From Chrysoporthe austroafricana (Eukaryota > Ascomycota > Sordariomycetes > Diaporthales > Cryphonectriaceae), in the NCBI GenBank assembly GCA_001051155.2, contig JYIP02000001.1, positions 2,170,001 to 2,234,000 on the forward strand: a stretch of DNA of 64,000 nucleotides, given 5' to 3'. The notes under the pieces are model-generated. The model did no database searches, was not told the origin of the DNA, and saw nothing but the letters and a program-made list of their open reading frames with translations. The position numbers and the translations under genes were made by a program. The first letter of the stretch is position 1. The number at the start of each line of letters is the position of its first letter. Shown here piece after piece: positions 1 through 10,892 of the stretch.

Positions 1-440
1 TAGATAATAGCAAAAGTTTAATTTCAAAAAACCGAAACTTCCAATCGCGCTTTTACTGTTAATTCGTACGAAAAGATGCTAAAGGACGTTTTGTCCAATT
101 AATCCTAGCAAATTTCAATATCGATAACGGAAAATTGCAATATAATCCAGATAAAGAGGATAAGCTAGCTCGAAAAGGCTATTTCCCCGTAAACGATAAT
201 TTGTTTATAGCGAATAGCGATAAATATAATAAAAAGACCGAAAATGGCGAAAACCTATAAAAGCAAGAGAATGAGTTAGAAGAATAGGCTAATAAGGAAA
301 ATATAATAATCGAAAACAATATTTGGATTTTTCGAATCGAAAAAGTAAAATTATTAGTAAACGAAAATATATTCTATATCAAATACTCTATATAACTATC
401 CAGTTAGCTATAGAATTTTCCCAAAATCAATATATGGAAA
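1..440 (+). pseudogene. Family A ORF1 (gag-like), C-terminal part
   Basis: This is the end of the gag-like ORF1 of A1 and matches A7 from about 62683 to 63110. The frame reads through motifs such as NGKLQYNPDKEDK and LARKGYF near 130-190, with TAA/TAG where glutamine is expected. I see no clear CCHC zinc knuckle here, unlike family B. Its role as structural polyprotein is inferred from its position upstream of the protease in every A copy. Basic and asparagine-rich residues dominate. Confidence 0.6.
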
Positions 441-3400
441 AGAGAAATCTTGGGATATAATATTCCTATACTTACGGTTAAACCTTATCAGGGCAGCAGC
501 TATACGTATGCAAGAGCTGCAACCAGAGCATATCCGAATAGGCCGGATATAGAGGTTTATATCAATATAAGCGCCAGTTATTATACTATTGCTAAAGAAT
601 TGCTAATACAGTTTTCCAAAGCGAAAGTAAACTAGAACGTAAAAGCCAAGCTCAGAAATATAAGCCAATCGCTAGCAAAAGGCTAAGCTGAATTCGACCT
701 GTATTTCTAGAATAACAAATACGGCTACCCAGTTATATTTCGTACCCGAATAAAAGCTTGGATATTGGATTAACTGGAAGCAAGCATTTTGTTAAGATAG
801 GAATATAATATTCCTTACGAACTGGATATTCTGAATTCAGAATCGTTTATACGATTTGATTATTTTAGTAATGCTATAGTAAAAGTAAAAATATTTGCCC
901 AAATGCTAGCACAATCCCGGCAAGCAAAGGCTGCAACTATTATAGTAATACCGCCCAGATCTTATAAGCTAATCCCTATTAGTATTAAGCGAATTCCAAA
1001 AACGTAATCTTTCTGTTTAAGCCGAAATAGAAAGGGTAAATAAATTGCTTAATAGGCTATTAGATTAAAGAAGTTTTAATAACGAATTAGGCAGCAATTC
1101 CCTTAAAGATCCAGAAAAACCAATTTCTAGAAATAATTAAACTATTCCAAACAGATTATATAACCCCGCTAGCAAATTACGATAACTATTACTATATCGC
1201 GCGATAATACTTCTTTTAACAAACTTAAGATAAATTATAGCTTTCAGGAAAGCTGAATTCAGATTAATTATCATTTATTAAGCATATTTTCCAATAAATT
1301 GCAGAAATTACTAGAGAATAGCTGGAAGAGTACCGATTCCCGGATATGGAAACCCCCGAAATAAGAGATTATTTCGAAAATAGTAATAAATTAGGGATCC
1401 GGAAAGATAAAGCTATTAAAGAATCGAAAATTGAATTCGGTATATACATTTGCAAGCATTTACCGGAATTTCTCTATAAAATTATAGAATTAATACGGGC
1501 ATATACTAGAATTTTCAAAAATATAAATCCCGTTAATATGCCAATCGACTAATAGATAAAAGTCGACCTGATCGAAAGATAACAGAACCAGAAAGTAAAA
1601 TAAAAGCTATATTACTTAAGTAAAAAAGACTAGGAAGTAATTAACGAAATTTTGGATAAATTATATTAGCAAAATCGAGCTAAATGGATTACAAATGTAA
1701 TGCTATTCGGTTTACTAATCTTTATAATTTGGAAGAATATAAATAGCCAGAAGAAAAGACGTATAGTAATTGATTTACGCGCTTTAAATAAAATCTCAAT
1801 CCCCGATACTTACCCTTTGCTATTATAATAGGAAATTATTAAATAGCTAAGAAGAAAAATATATATTACGATAGTAAATGCATAGCAATTTTTCTATCAA
1901 TTCCTAATATATCCAAACTATAGAAACCGATTTACCGTTATCAATTATCATAATTAAGAAAGGATAAAAGTTCTATTTATAAGATTTCGAAATTCATTAT
2001 CCTATATCCAGCATTTTATAGATTAACTCTTACGATTATATTACAAGTTTGCTTCCGCTTTTATAAACGATATCGTTATCCATTCAATTACAGAATAAGA
2101 CTACTTGCGATACTTATAAACCATTTTCTCGCTATTTTTACGTAAAAATATTTCATTAGCTAGATTCAAATCGTTTCTTGGATATCTTTCAGTCCAGATC
2201 TTAGGATTTAAAGTAAACGGACTCGGAATTTCCAATACGAAATACCGAATGCAGGCCATTCGCGACCTGGAATTCCCCAAAACATTCCAGCAACTGGAAA
2301 GGTTTATCGGATTTACAGGATACTTACGCTACCTAATTCCTAAATACAATTATAAAGTCAATCCATTTCAGAAAAGGAAAACTAAGATACTAAGCGAAAC
2401 TTGCCAATCGAACCGTCTACCCTTAAGCATAAGATAGCGAAACTATACTATGCAGGCTACTTTCGACCCAATACCAGACGAAATTAACAGTTTTCACGAT
2501 TTCAAAATAGCTTTGGAAACTAAAAATGCTTTATTTTACTATATTCCAGACAAACCTTTCTTTATCCAGCTAAATGCATTTAAGGAAATAAGGTTTTCAA
2601 GCATTATTTTCCAATTAGCAAATGATTATATATAGAACGGAATATTGCTAATAGCAAGTATAGCCGTATAACCAATCCTTTACTTAAGCAAGATAATTAA
2701 CGAAACAGAACGAAAATACTAGCTTATAGAACTAGAAATAGCCTGTTTAATATAGCTAATACGAAAGCTGAAAACGATAATAAAATCGAACCGAGCTAAG
2801 CTAATTCATATCTTTACCGATTATATAGCGACAATTAGCATTATCCATTCGTTATCTATAAATACGGTAGATAAGACCAAAGCAAATATATAGCTAATTC
2901 TCGCTTCGGAATACTTAAGCCAATTCGACTTGAAAGTATATTATATACCGAGAAAGTCGAACGTTTTCGCAAATGCTATATCAAGATTGCTATCTACCCA
3001 GAAACCTGTCGACGATAAAGGCATTCTAGATAAGATATAGGAAAACGAACTTATCCAGGTTTTTAGTAAAATATCTATAAATAGCGAAATAAAAAGGCGT
3101 ATCAAGAAAGGATACGAAAAATACCCCTTATAATCCAGAATAATCGAATAACTAAAAGACTCAAACAAAATTGCCCGATTACCTTTTATATTAAATTATA
3201 ATAGCTTACTATTTTTTAAGGATTATTACGGGAAATAACGACTATATATCCCGAATAAGGTAATATTGGATTTCATTAAAGAAACTTACGATAGAAAATA
3301 CTATTTCGGTATAAACCGCATATAATATAACTTAACGGATCGATTCGTTATCAGATATTGCTATATTAAAATATGCAATTATATATTAATATATCAAGCT

Positions 3401-4795
3401 TATAACGAGAACAAAAACGACTTATAGCAACCCTTAAAGGAAATGCAGCCCATATTATCTTTACTAATCCCATTCTATACTATTACTATAGACTTTATTA
3501 CAGAATTACCGATAGTATTATCTATAAATACCATATAAGCCTTGGCTAAAATGCTATTCCTGGATATATTTCTTACGATTACGGATAAGTATTCCAAAGC
3601 TATAATTATTATACTAAGCAATGCAGTATATATTGCAGCAGACTAAGTAACCCTTATCTTACGGATATTTTACATTATTAGCTAAGGAATACCCAAAAAG
3701 ATTATTTTAGATAAAGATTCGAAATTCCTATCGGAATTCTGGAAATATTTGTAAAAAGCTATCGGAACGAAACTTGCTTATTTTACCGCTTTGCATCCGC
3801 AAACGGACGGGCAATTTGAAATAAAAAACCGAATGGTTGAAATAGCAATTCGGCATTTTATAACTGCCTACCCTAATACAGAATGGACCGAAATAATACT
3901 GGCATTATAATTCAACCTGAATAACGCGTATAATTAAGCTATAAAATATTTAGCTAACCAAATGCTATTCGGATTCAACCCATTATCGGGCTAATAGATA
4001 AGGGATATAATACCCCTAGCAAAGGAAATCTTCCAGGAAGAAATTCAACTTTTTATTGCCAAAGCGCAAATAATAGCCAAATTGCAATATAATAAGCACT
4101 ATTGCCAAATAGTTTTCGAACCAGATAATTGGGTATATATTCGCTTAAGCTACGAATATTTATTGCCAGATAACCCATTTCTAAAATTTTCATAATAGAA
4201 AATAGGACTTTTCCAGGTTATTCGAAAAATAAGGAACTTAGCATATAAATTGAAATTAGTTCCCTATATAAATATCTATCCAGTAATTTCGGTAATACAG
4301 TTAACGCTTGCAAACTTTCTTAAAACGGACCCTTATAGATATAACCCTATATACTAGGATTTAATAAATATATCAGAAGATCCGGATATCGAGAAATACT
4401 TAGAAAACTACCGATATTACGAGCTAGAAAGGATAATTAGCTGCCGTAAGCGAAAATATGGATATAGTCCGCACAGAATTGAATACTTAGTAAAATGGAT
4501 AAACTATCCTAGTTATTACAATATATGGATGCCCCGTAATGCCCTAAATACGGACGAAATAATACGTAATTTCGAACGGAAATGCGAAATTATAACCGAA
4601 TTGCAAGAAAGAATAAAGCGAAAGCGGCTATTAGCGGAAGAAATCCTTAAACCGGGAGATATTATCGTAATTGCTTTACGAAAACAAAGCAAGCTAAAGC
4701 GCAACTTACGAATAAAAAGTACATTAGAGCAAGCTAATCTACTTATTCCAAAAAACCGAAAAAACTTGCAATACAATGGGCGCGCATTAAAGTAA
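441..4795 (+). pseudogene. Family A pol: PR-RT-RNase H-IN-chromodomain
   Basis: This is the degraded polyprotein of A1. Protease: a frame from about 450 reads INISAS at 561-578, where family members have a D-T-G-A/S active site, so the catalytic Asp codon has become Asn. RT: RIVIDLRALNK at about 1767, TIVNAQQFFYQF (first catalytic Asp to Asn, codon 1877-1879) and FINDIVIHS (YxDD box, Asn at 2066-2068). The RT-connection FPKTFQQLERFIGFTGYLRY lies at 2272-2331. RNase H: IQLNAFKE near 2565, again Asp to Asn. Integrase: an H2C2-like region at about 3230-3430, then TIDFITELP near 3487, DKDSKF near 3711 and HPQTDGQFEIKN near 3798, so the three acidic residues are still present. Chromodomain: about 4380-4560 with EYLVKWINYP. 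The frame closes at TAA 4793-4795 after a basic tail. All stops are CAR- or TGG-derivable. The element is dead but the family is clear. Confidence 0.85.
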
Positions 4796-5049
4796 GGGCG
4801 ATTGCTAAGTAAGGCAAGTAAATTTCTAGCGAATGCAAAAAGCTATTATTTCGTAAACCGCTAATAAATTCACTTTATTTTCCTTCTCTTACTAACGCGC
4901 TTACGACTACTATCCCTATCTATCTATTATAACCAGCCGTATCGCCTTATTATTACTACTTTTCATTATACTTTTGAATACTATTTTTGAGCATTAAGCC
5001 AATACCATTATCAATTTCGCTTTACCCCGCTAAGCTTCCGTAAATTCGC

Positions 5050-6924
5050 AAGGACTATACCAATAAGGCTATTAATATTATTAAAACCAAAACGCATTAC
5101 GCAATTATCAAGTCGTATCTTTCTATAAATGCCTTGCTGTAAAACTAAGATTAATAAGAAATAGTATATTTAGCTATGCCCAATTTCTATGCAATACTAT
5201 ACTCTATATCCCAAGAAAAACCTTTTAAAGTTTGCCGAAAAAGCAGGATTATATAATACGCTAAATACGTTTACAAAATATCGCTTAAAGACCGCTTTTC
5301 CCTAGAAGAATATCAATAGGCTATATATTTATATAGTAGCGAAAGCTGTTTCTACTATAATACTTACGTAACGAAAAATTACTTAAGCGATTTCTTTCGC
5401 TACCAGGAAGCTTATACAATAGCCTTTTATTGGGCGCTAATTAGTAAAGATTATACTAATATAATAGATTAAGAAGTCGAATATAATATTTACGTCCTTA
5501 ATACCGAACTAAGCAATAGCGATATTAATCGGCTGCTAATTACTAAGGAAACCTAAAAGCTTATTTCACGATACTTTATGCTATCGTAAATTAACCGTTC
5601 TAGCCTTATCTACGAAAAATAAAAGCTTTATCCAAGCACTTTTACCGGCGCGAATGCTATTACGAGCGAAGATATAAATAACAGACTAACGAATAATTCT
5701 ATTAGGGGAATATTGCTTAAATTCATCCCGAATTTACTTACTATTCGTAATTCTATCCTTGCTCTATATACCCTATTAACAGCTCGTCGTATCCTATTTC
5801 CTACTATAATATCGAAAAATAATTGCTTACGAAATAAACGTAACCGTTATATCAAAAATAAAGCTAAACAAATAATATTAAGCAGTCGTAGCAATTTTAC
5901 TAAAAGGGAGGTAAATGCCGTACGTTACGCAGCCAATATAACAGAAATCGTTATAATCCATAAATATAATCGTAATATAGCCTTTGCTGCCTAGAAGAAA
6001 ATAGCTAAGAATATTAAGCCAGTCTTAGCCAAACTTAAAGCTCCCGAACCTACTATACCGGTTACTAATCTAAGCCTATTTGCCATAATAGAACGAAATT
6101 TTATAATGCTAGCCAAGCGCTATCGAATTATGGACAATATTATCGACCTGACCGAAAATAACTTACCGAGCATAGCTAATCTATTAGCTATACCAAGCAA
6201 AGCTCCCCGAGCCAGTATTAATAGCACTTTGCCCTTACGAGCTACGCTTTGCGCTATCCCCGCCTTATTTATTAAATATAATTCCAAATCCAAAGCTACT
6301 GAAGCCGAAATTGCGGTATACTATCGTACGCTAGCCTTCTATATATCTAAAGAATATATATGCTATAATTTTACCTGGAAAAGCAATTTCGGTACTAACC
6401 GTCCTTACGTTACTAACGGTTTCGCTATTTATAATAATATTAAATTCGGCATTATCGGAATCCATAATAATCGCATCTAGTACTTCTTCCCTTTCACTAT
6501 AGGAGAATATATATACGAGTTCGTTATTTAGTTCCGCAATCTTAATCTTACTATCTTATTTAACCGGTCGGGCTTATATTTCATTATAAACCAAATCTTC
6601 CGTTTCGAATACGATTTCAAAGCCGTTAAGATCGTCTTTACCAAAAACGATATGGATTACGATTTCAACGCTACCTTTCAGAAATAGGCTAACGAAAACA
6701 AAAACTACTTTAGCGCCGCCCGGTCTTTGCAATGCCAAAGTCGCATAATAAGCCTCAAGTCCTATATCCAAGCGCATAGGCTAGTTAAGATTTTGCAGCT
6801 TGATATCCATAACCATACCGACCTTTGCGACTATATCGGAAAAGAAGAACTATTTATTACATTCCTTTGCAACTTACTAAACCTTAAAGCTATTGCTAAA
6901 GCCCGGAAAGTTACCCCTAACTAG
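5050..6924 (+). pseudogene. Family A ORF2, unrecognised protein downstream of pol
   Basis: This is a single frame on the same strand as pol, about 600 codons long, closing at TAG 6922-6924. It is interrupted only by TAA/TAG codons, with no TGA, mostly at places where glutamine is plausible. At about 6529 three copies show TAG, TAA and TGA, which all derive from TGG. The protein is rich in Tyr, Asn, Lys and Ile, with stretches such as NTELSNSDINRLLITKET (about 5500) and LTENNLPSIANLLAIPSK (about 6139). I see no signal peptide, no convincing membrane anchor and no motif of a known enzyme, so an envelope role is not supported. Homologous copies lie at 13753-15095, 41981-43855 and 56916-58230. 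The true start codon is not visible and is probably lost to RIP. In the last 700 bases the opposite strand in the same codon phase is also fairly open, but it has more stops, so I prefer this strand. Confidence 0.6.
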
Positions 6925-7606
6925 TAAATATAGCTATTATTTATCAACATAATATCATTAGCAGCATATAATACTGCTTTTTTCCAATAATTTATAGACC
7001 TAGCTACTCATATTAAGAACTGGTTACGATATCGCCATACAATAACTATACGCAGCTATTAACTCTGCATGCCGATATATCCTATCGTAACTTCACTTTA
7101 CATTCATTACTATTATATCCACTTAATACCCTATTATCTAAAAGCTATACTTTCCATTAATATTTATAAGCAATTTTGGTCTTTAATTATATCTATACCA
7201 AATACTTCGGCAATAAATACGACTAAGCACTACCGAAATATACCTGGATATCGGCTAGCCTTATTATATATAAATACTATATATATCCATCCATTCCAGG
7301 CATAAACCGATTGTAATAGAGGATCAATTCTAAGCTCCCGGCATGGGCAGGTTTTCTTTTAGTTCCCAGCATAGGCATATTTGTTATTCAAATCCCCGGC
7401 ATAGGCACGTTTACTTATTAGGATTCTGGTACGAGTCGGCTTTATGAAACGATTATTATTTCCTATATAATCTCTTTTATCCAATAGTGCCGTCATGCTT
7501 TTCCTTGCTGTATAACCCAGAGTCCTACCATATCGTATTACTGCTACCCAAGACGTCTCTGATAGTTAGCTTCCTTTATGGACAAAGGTTATAAGGGGCC
7601 GGCAAT
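6925..7606 (+). other. Family A 3' untranslated region with polypurine tract
   Basis: This non-coding stretch lies between ORF2 and the 3' LTR of A1. The last bases before the LTR, about 7583-7602, are purine-rich (aaaggttataaggggccgg) and lie directly upstream of the LTR start, the expected place of the plus-strand primer. About 7335-7445 holds three or four imperfect direct repeats of roughly 40 bp built on ccggcatgggcag / cagcataggcat / cggcataggcacg. The same segment is recognisable in A2 (13072-13750) and A3 (41298-41980). A 78-codon open frame at 7069-7305 is not conserved and is not considered a gene. Confidence 0.65.
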
Positions 7607-7813
7607 TGATAGCAAAACCTATAGACGAGGTGAATTCGTAATAGATTCGCCTAGTAAATCTATAGTAAATCCCCTGGTAAATACGCAGTGAATTTACCAG
7701 GTGGATGCCATACCCTTACCGAAGGGCCTATATAATGCCCTGATAGGCTTTAGCGTAGTCTACTTTCTTGGAAAGAGTATGCTTCATAATATATTTCAGT
7801 ACGTTCACTATCA
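7607..7813 (+). repeat. 3' LTR of A1 (family A LTR, 207 bp)
   Basis: It starts TGATAGCAAAACC and ends CACTATCA, so the terminal 6 bp are an inverted pair (TGATAG/CTATCA) with the canonical TG...CA ends. It is preceded by the purine tract. Ten further full or partial copies of this LTR occur in the window. This copy keeps the most C and G, so it is the best guide to the ancestral LTR. Confidence 0.9.
7728..7737 (+). promoter_or_regulatory. TATA box of the family A LTR
   Basis: CTATATAATG lies in the middle of the LTR, flanked by GC-richer DNA (gaagggc...ccctgat). Its position about 120 bp into the LTR fits the U3/R boundary promoter of an LTR retrotransposon. The motif is kept in most other copies (for example rc in 8360-8400 and 51540-51560). 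This is inferred from sequence only. Confidence 0.55.
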
Positions 7814-8097
7814 ACTTATGCTTTTGCTTTCTGCAAAAATATATTGGTTTCCCTAAGGTTTTGCTTCGCTTTTTCGTATCGATCGGCCAAAAGTTTCTAA
7901 TCGATAAAAGCATATACGATTTCGAGAAAGATCTTAATATCCGATATAACTCAATCCTTCTTTTCAGGGTTATTCAAAGCTTATATAAACTTATATACCT
8001 GAGCGAAAGCTTAATTTCGATATAATCGATAGGCCGCAATAATAAAACGTTATTACTAGTAATTGCTATAATGAATTGGCAATAAATTATTGATAAA

Positions 8098-8275
8098 TAA
8101 TTATAATATCTCTTATAGGAATGCTACTTTTATAGAAGCTAATATCCTATAAGACCAATACTCTTATAAGAACCAATGCTTTATAGAGCCGATATTTCTA
8201 TAGAGGCCGTTATCCTATAAGACCGATATTCTTACAAGAGCTATTGCTTTATAAAGCCGATAATCAAAACCCGAT
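8098..8275 (-). repeat. Leader tandem array, about nine 17-18 bp units
   Basis: Nine imperfect units of the type cttataagaaccgatatt stand head to tail between the primer-binding region and gag. The same array lies in every A copy that keeps its 5' end: 10205-10375, 33225-33305, 36945-37080, 51255-51425, 56505-56665 and 60130-60285. Unit number varies, with only about five in the 33225 copy. Each unit is partly palindromic (ttataa). Confidence 0.75.
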
Positions 8276-8290
8276 TATGCAGCAAAGGCG

Positions 8291-8308
8291 TACGAAACGT
8301 AACTACCA
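8291..8308 (-). promoter_or_regulatory. Probable primer-binding site of family A
   Basis: On the minus strand, two bases after the LTR end, the sequence reads TGGTAGTTACG. A PBS normally begins TGG, complementary to the CCA of a tRNA. A tRNA ending CTACCA is implied, as in some initiator-Met tRNAs, but the rest may have been changed by RIP. Other copies show the decayed form TTAGTAATTACG. The tRNA identity is inference. Confidence 0.45.
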
Positions 8309-8310
8309 AT

Positions 8311-8518
8311 TAATAATAAATGTACTGAAATATATTATAAAGCCAGATTTTTCCAAGAAAGTAAATTATATTAAAAGCCTATCAGGGCATTATATAAGCC
8401 TCCCGGTAAGGGTATAGCATCCACTTATTAAATTTATTGCGTATTTATTAAGGGATTTACTATAGATTTACTAAGCGAATTCATTACGAATTTACTTCGT
8501 CTATAAGTTTTGCTATTA
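8311..8518 (-). repeat. 5' LTR of A fragment Y
   Basis: This is a full-length family A LTR in reverse orientation. It starts taataat (TGATAGT after G-to-A changes) and ends gctatta (rc TAATAGC). The following gctaa is a candidate target duplication, but the partner end is missing. Confidence 0.85.
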
Positions 8519-10629
8519 GCTAAGCAAGCGAGTAAATAAAAGCTAAAATATTTAACGCATTTTATATCTCTAGCTATATATATTTTATATTAGTTTATAA
8601 AGGCTTAAAAGTTTTTCCAAATAATAATTTTGTTATTTGTAATGGATATAATTATTAAGTTAATATAATCGTTTCAGTTTTTATAAAATCGGAATTGCTT
8701 TATAACCGTATCTTTGAATTCCCTATTAATATTAATAGGCAATGCTATAAGTTTAAATAAATTAAATCGATATGCTCGGAGATTTTTGGATTGCTTATAG
8801 CCGAATAATAAATTTCGAAAATTATTGCTCTTACTATTGCTGGAATCCGATAAATCCGGTAATCTATCTGGCTTACTAATTAATTCTTCTTGGAAATTAG
8901 AATTAATTTCAATATCTAGCTCGAAACCCGAAAATAGTTTTTAGTTTAATTAATTTCTTGCTTTTAATATAAATATTTGCCGGATACGTTCCTTAATATT
9001 AGGAAATGCTAGTTTAATAAAGCGATATCTATTATTAGCATAATATTTTATAGCCGAAACGGGAAAAGGTTCTTTAGTAAATTCCGATTGAAATGCTTAT
9101 ATATTGAAAGCTTATTGTAATCGGAATATTTTCTTGAATTCAATACGTATTGCCTTTTCCGAAATAAAGCCGTTTTAATAAATTGCTTTTATTTCGGGTT
9201 GCTATAAAAACTAGTCTAATAGGCTAATAACTGGAAAAAAAAAGGGTTAAGTATTTCTAAAAGATAATAATACAATTATCCAATTTTCTTCTATTCAGTC
9301 TTTTTTCTTTATAATCTTTTTCTTTAAAGAATTACGGATAATCCGATAAATCCGATTAAGGCATTAGCGTATTTTTTGCTATAAAATTTATAAAATTAGT
9401 TAGGATAGCTATAATAGAATTTTATCTAGAAATATTCCGATTTTAAGCTTTTATTGGAAAGGAAGAAATATGCTTATTTCTTAAAATTGGTTATTTTCTT
9501 TTGCCTTTATTTATTCTTTTTACTATAACTGAAAAATTTCCGGATTTATTAGTAAATCTGGAATTTAAATTTTCAATTGAATATCGTAATAAATAAATAT
9601 ATTTAATTCCGTTATTAGTATTAATATATTCAAATATATAATATTTTCGATTTTCGATAGATTATTATTAAGCTAATTTTTCTAACGGATTTTCCGGATT
9701 ATTAAATCGAAAAATATTCTCGTTTTCGTTTATTTCTATAAGCATTTATTATCGTTCCTTTTCCGTTATCGTTTTAGCAAGCCGTTAAAATTTGCAATAT
9801 TTAGAGAAATTTTCCCAAAATATATTATTCTTTCCTATTTACTAGAATAAATTCTTATCGAAATTCGACTTTCTTCTTTCTTGAATTTACCGTTTAAACA
9901 ATAAAAGCTATCCTTACTTAATTACTTATGCCTTTGCTTTCTGCAAAAGTGCATTAATTTCCCTAGGGTTTTATTTCGCTTTTTCGTATTAATCGGTTAA
10001 AAGTTTCCAGTCGATAAAAGCATACGCAATTTCGAAAAAGATTTTAATATCCAATATAACCCAATCTTTCCTTTCAGGGTCGTTCAAAATTTATATAAAC
10101 TTATATACCTGGGCAAGATACTTGATCTCAATATAATCGATAAGCCGCAATAATAAAACGTTATTGCTAGTAATTACTATAGTAAATTGGCAATAAATTA
10201 TCGATAAATAATCGTAATATCTCTTATAAGAATACTACTTTTATAGAGGCCGATATCTTACAGGACCGATACTTTTATAAAAGCCGATATTTTATAAAGT
10301 TGATATTTCTATAAAAACCGTTATCCTATAAGACCGATATTCTTATAAGAGCTATTACTCTATAAAGCTAATAATCGAAACCCGATTATATAGCAAAAGC
10401 ATGCAAAGCATAATTACTAATTAATAATAAATATATTAAAATATATTATAAAGCATAATTCTCTTCAAAAAGTAAATTACGCTAAGAGCATATTAAGGCA
10501 TTATATAGGCCTCCCGGTAAGGGTATAATATCTATTTGGTAAATTCATTGCGTATTTACTAGGGGATTTACTATAGATTTATTAAGCGAATTCACTATAA
10601 ATTCACTATGTTTATAGGTTTTGCCATTA
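8519..10629 (-). mobile_element. Family A fragment X: gag N-terminal half, leader, 5' LTR
   Basis: This is a minus-strand A fragment. From right to left it holds the LTR (10422-10629), leader with repeat array (10205-10375), and gag from about 10100 down to 8519, where fragment Y inserted into it. The gag part lines up with A7 from about 60400 to 61950 reversed. Its remaining 3' part lies outside the window to the left or was lost. No uninterrupted frame survives. Confidence 0.8.
10422..10629 (-). repeat. 5' LTR of A fragment X
   Basis: Family A LTR in reverse orientation. It keeps more G/C than most (cctcccggtaagggtat, ggttttgccatta). Its outer end abuts a plus-strand gag scrap of another A copy. 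Confidence 0.85.
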
Positions 10630-10715
10630 TAAACCAGTTTTTATAACGACTTGAAATAAAAGCAATTTATTAAAACGGCTTTATTTCGGAAAAGGCAGTA
10701 TGCATTGAGTTTAAA
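10630..10715 (+). mobile_element. Family A scrap W (gag)
   Basis: About 86 bp align with A7 gag at roughly 61256-61335 (accagtttttataa... aaaggcagtat). It is a remnant of the element into which X and V inserted on either side. It is too short to say more. Confidence 0.65.
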
Positions 10716-10892
10716 TAATAATAAAACTTATAAATATAATGAATTTATAATAAATTCGCTTAATAAATTTATAATAAATCCCCTAGTAAATATATAATGA
10801 ATTTATTAAGTAAATGCTATATTCTTATTAAAAGGCTTATATAATGCTTTAATATATTCTTAATATAATTTACTTTTTTAGAAAAACTATAT
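10716..10892 (+). repeat. Family A LTR V, 3'-truncated
   Basis: It begins taataataaaactta (TGATAGCAAAACCTA after RIP) and follows the A LTR to about position 175 of 207, where repeat C begins. It is heavily RIP-mutated. It is either the 5' LTR of a lost plus-strand A copy or a truncated solo LTR. Confidence 0.75.

Larger units (their letters stand above)
1..7813 (+). mobile_element. Family A chromovirus copy A1, 5'-truncated by window edge
   Basis: This is a Ty3/Gypsy-type LTR retrotransposon reading left to right and cut at its gag by the window start. The visible order is the end of gag, protease, reverse transcriptase, RNase H, integrase, chromodomain, an extra ORF2, a 3' untranslated stretch with a purine-rich tract, and the 3' LTR ending CTATCA at 7813. 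Domain order with integrase after RNase H defines Ty3/Gypsy; the C-terminal chromodomain defines a chromovirus. It is the least decayed A copy for pol and ORF2, although stops from RIP occur throughout. The right end lies in the gag of another, minus-strand A piece; the 5 bases after the LTR (actta) are a candidate target duplication that cannot be checked because the left end is outside the window. Confidence 0.9.
7814..8518 (-). mobile_element. Family A fragment Y: gag N-terminus, leader and 5' LTR
   Basis: This is the 5' end of a minus-strand A copy, interrupted at 7813/7814 by insertion of A1. Reading on the minus strand it has the LTR (8311-8518), a leader with a tandem-repeat array, then the gag start with the conserved stretch ADRYEKAKQN-like (about 7850-7890). 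The right LTR end abuts the gag interior of another A copy (8519 onward), so Y itself inserted into an older A element. Confidence 0.8.

Noticed and set aside
6574..6777. Minus-strand ORF in A1 as an independent gene
   Set aside because: It is codon-phase complementary to ORF2 and has more stops outside this short stretch than the sense frame; kept only as a finding.
5050..6924. Envelope gene of a retrovirus-like element
   Set aside because: No signal peptide, glycosylation-rich ectodomain or membrane anchor can be seen; position alone is not enough.
7069..7305. 78-codon ORF in the 3' UTR of A1
   Set aside because: Not kept in A2 or A3, no motif, AT-rich composition makes chance frames common.
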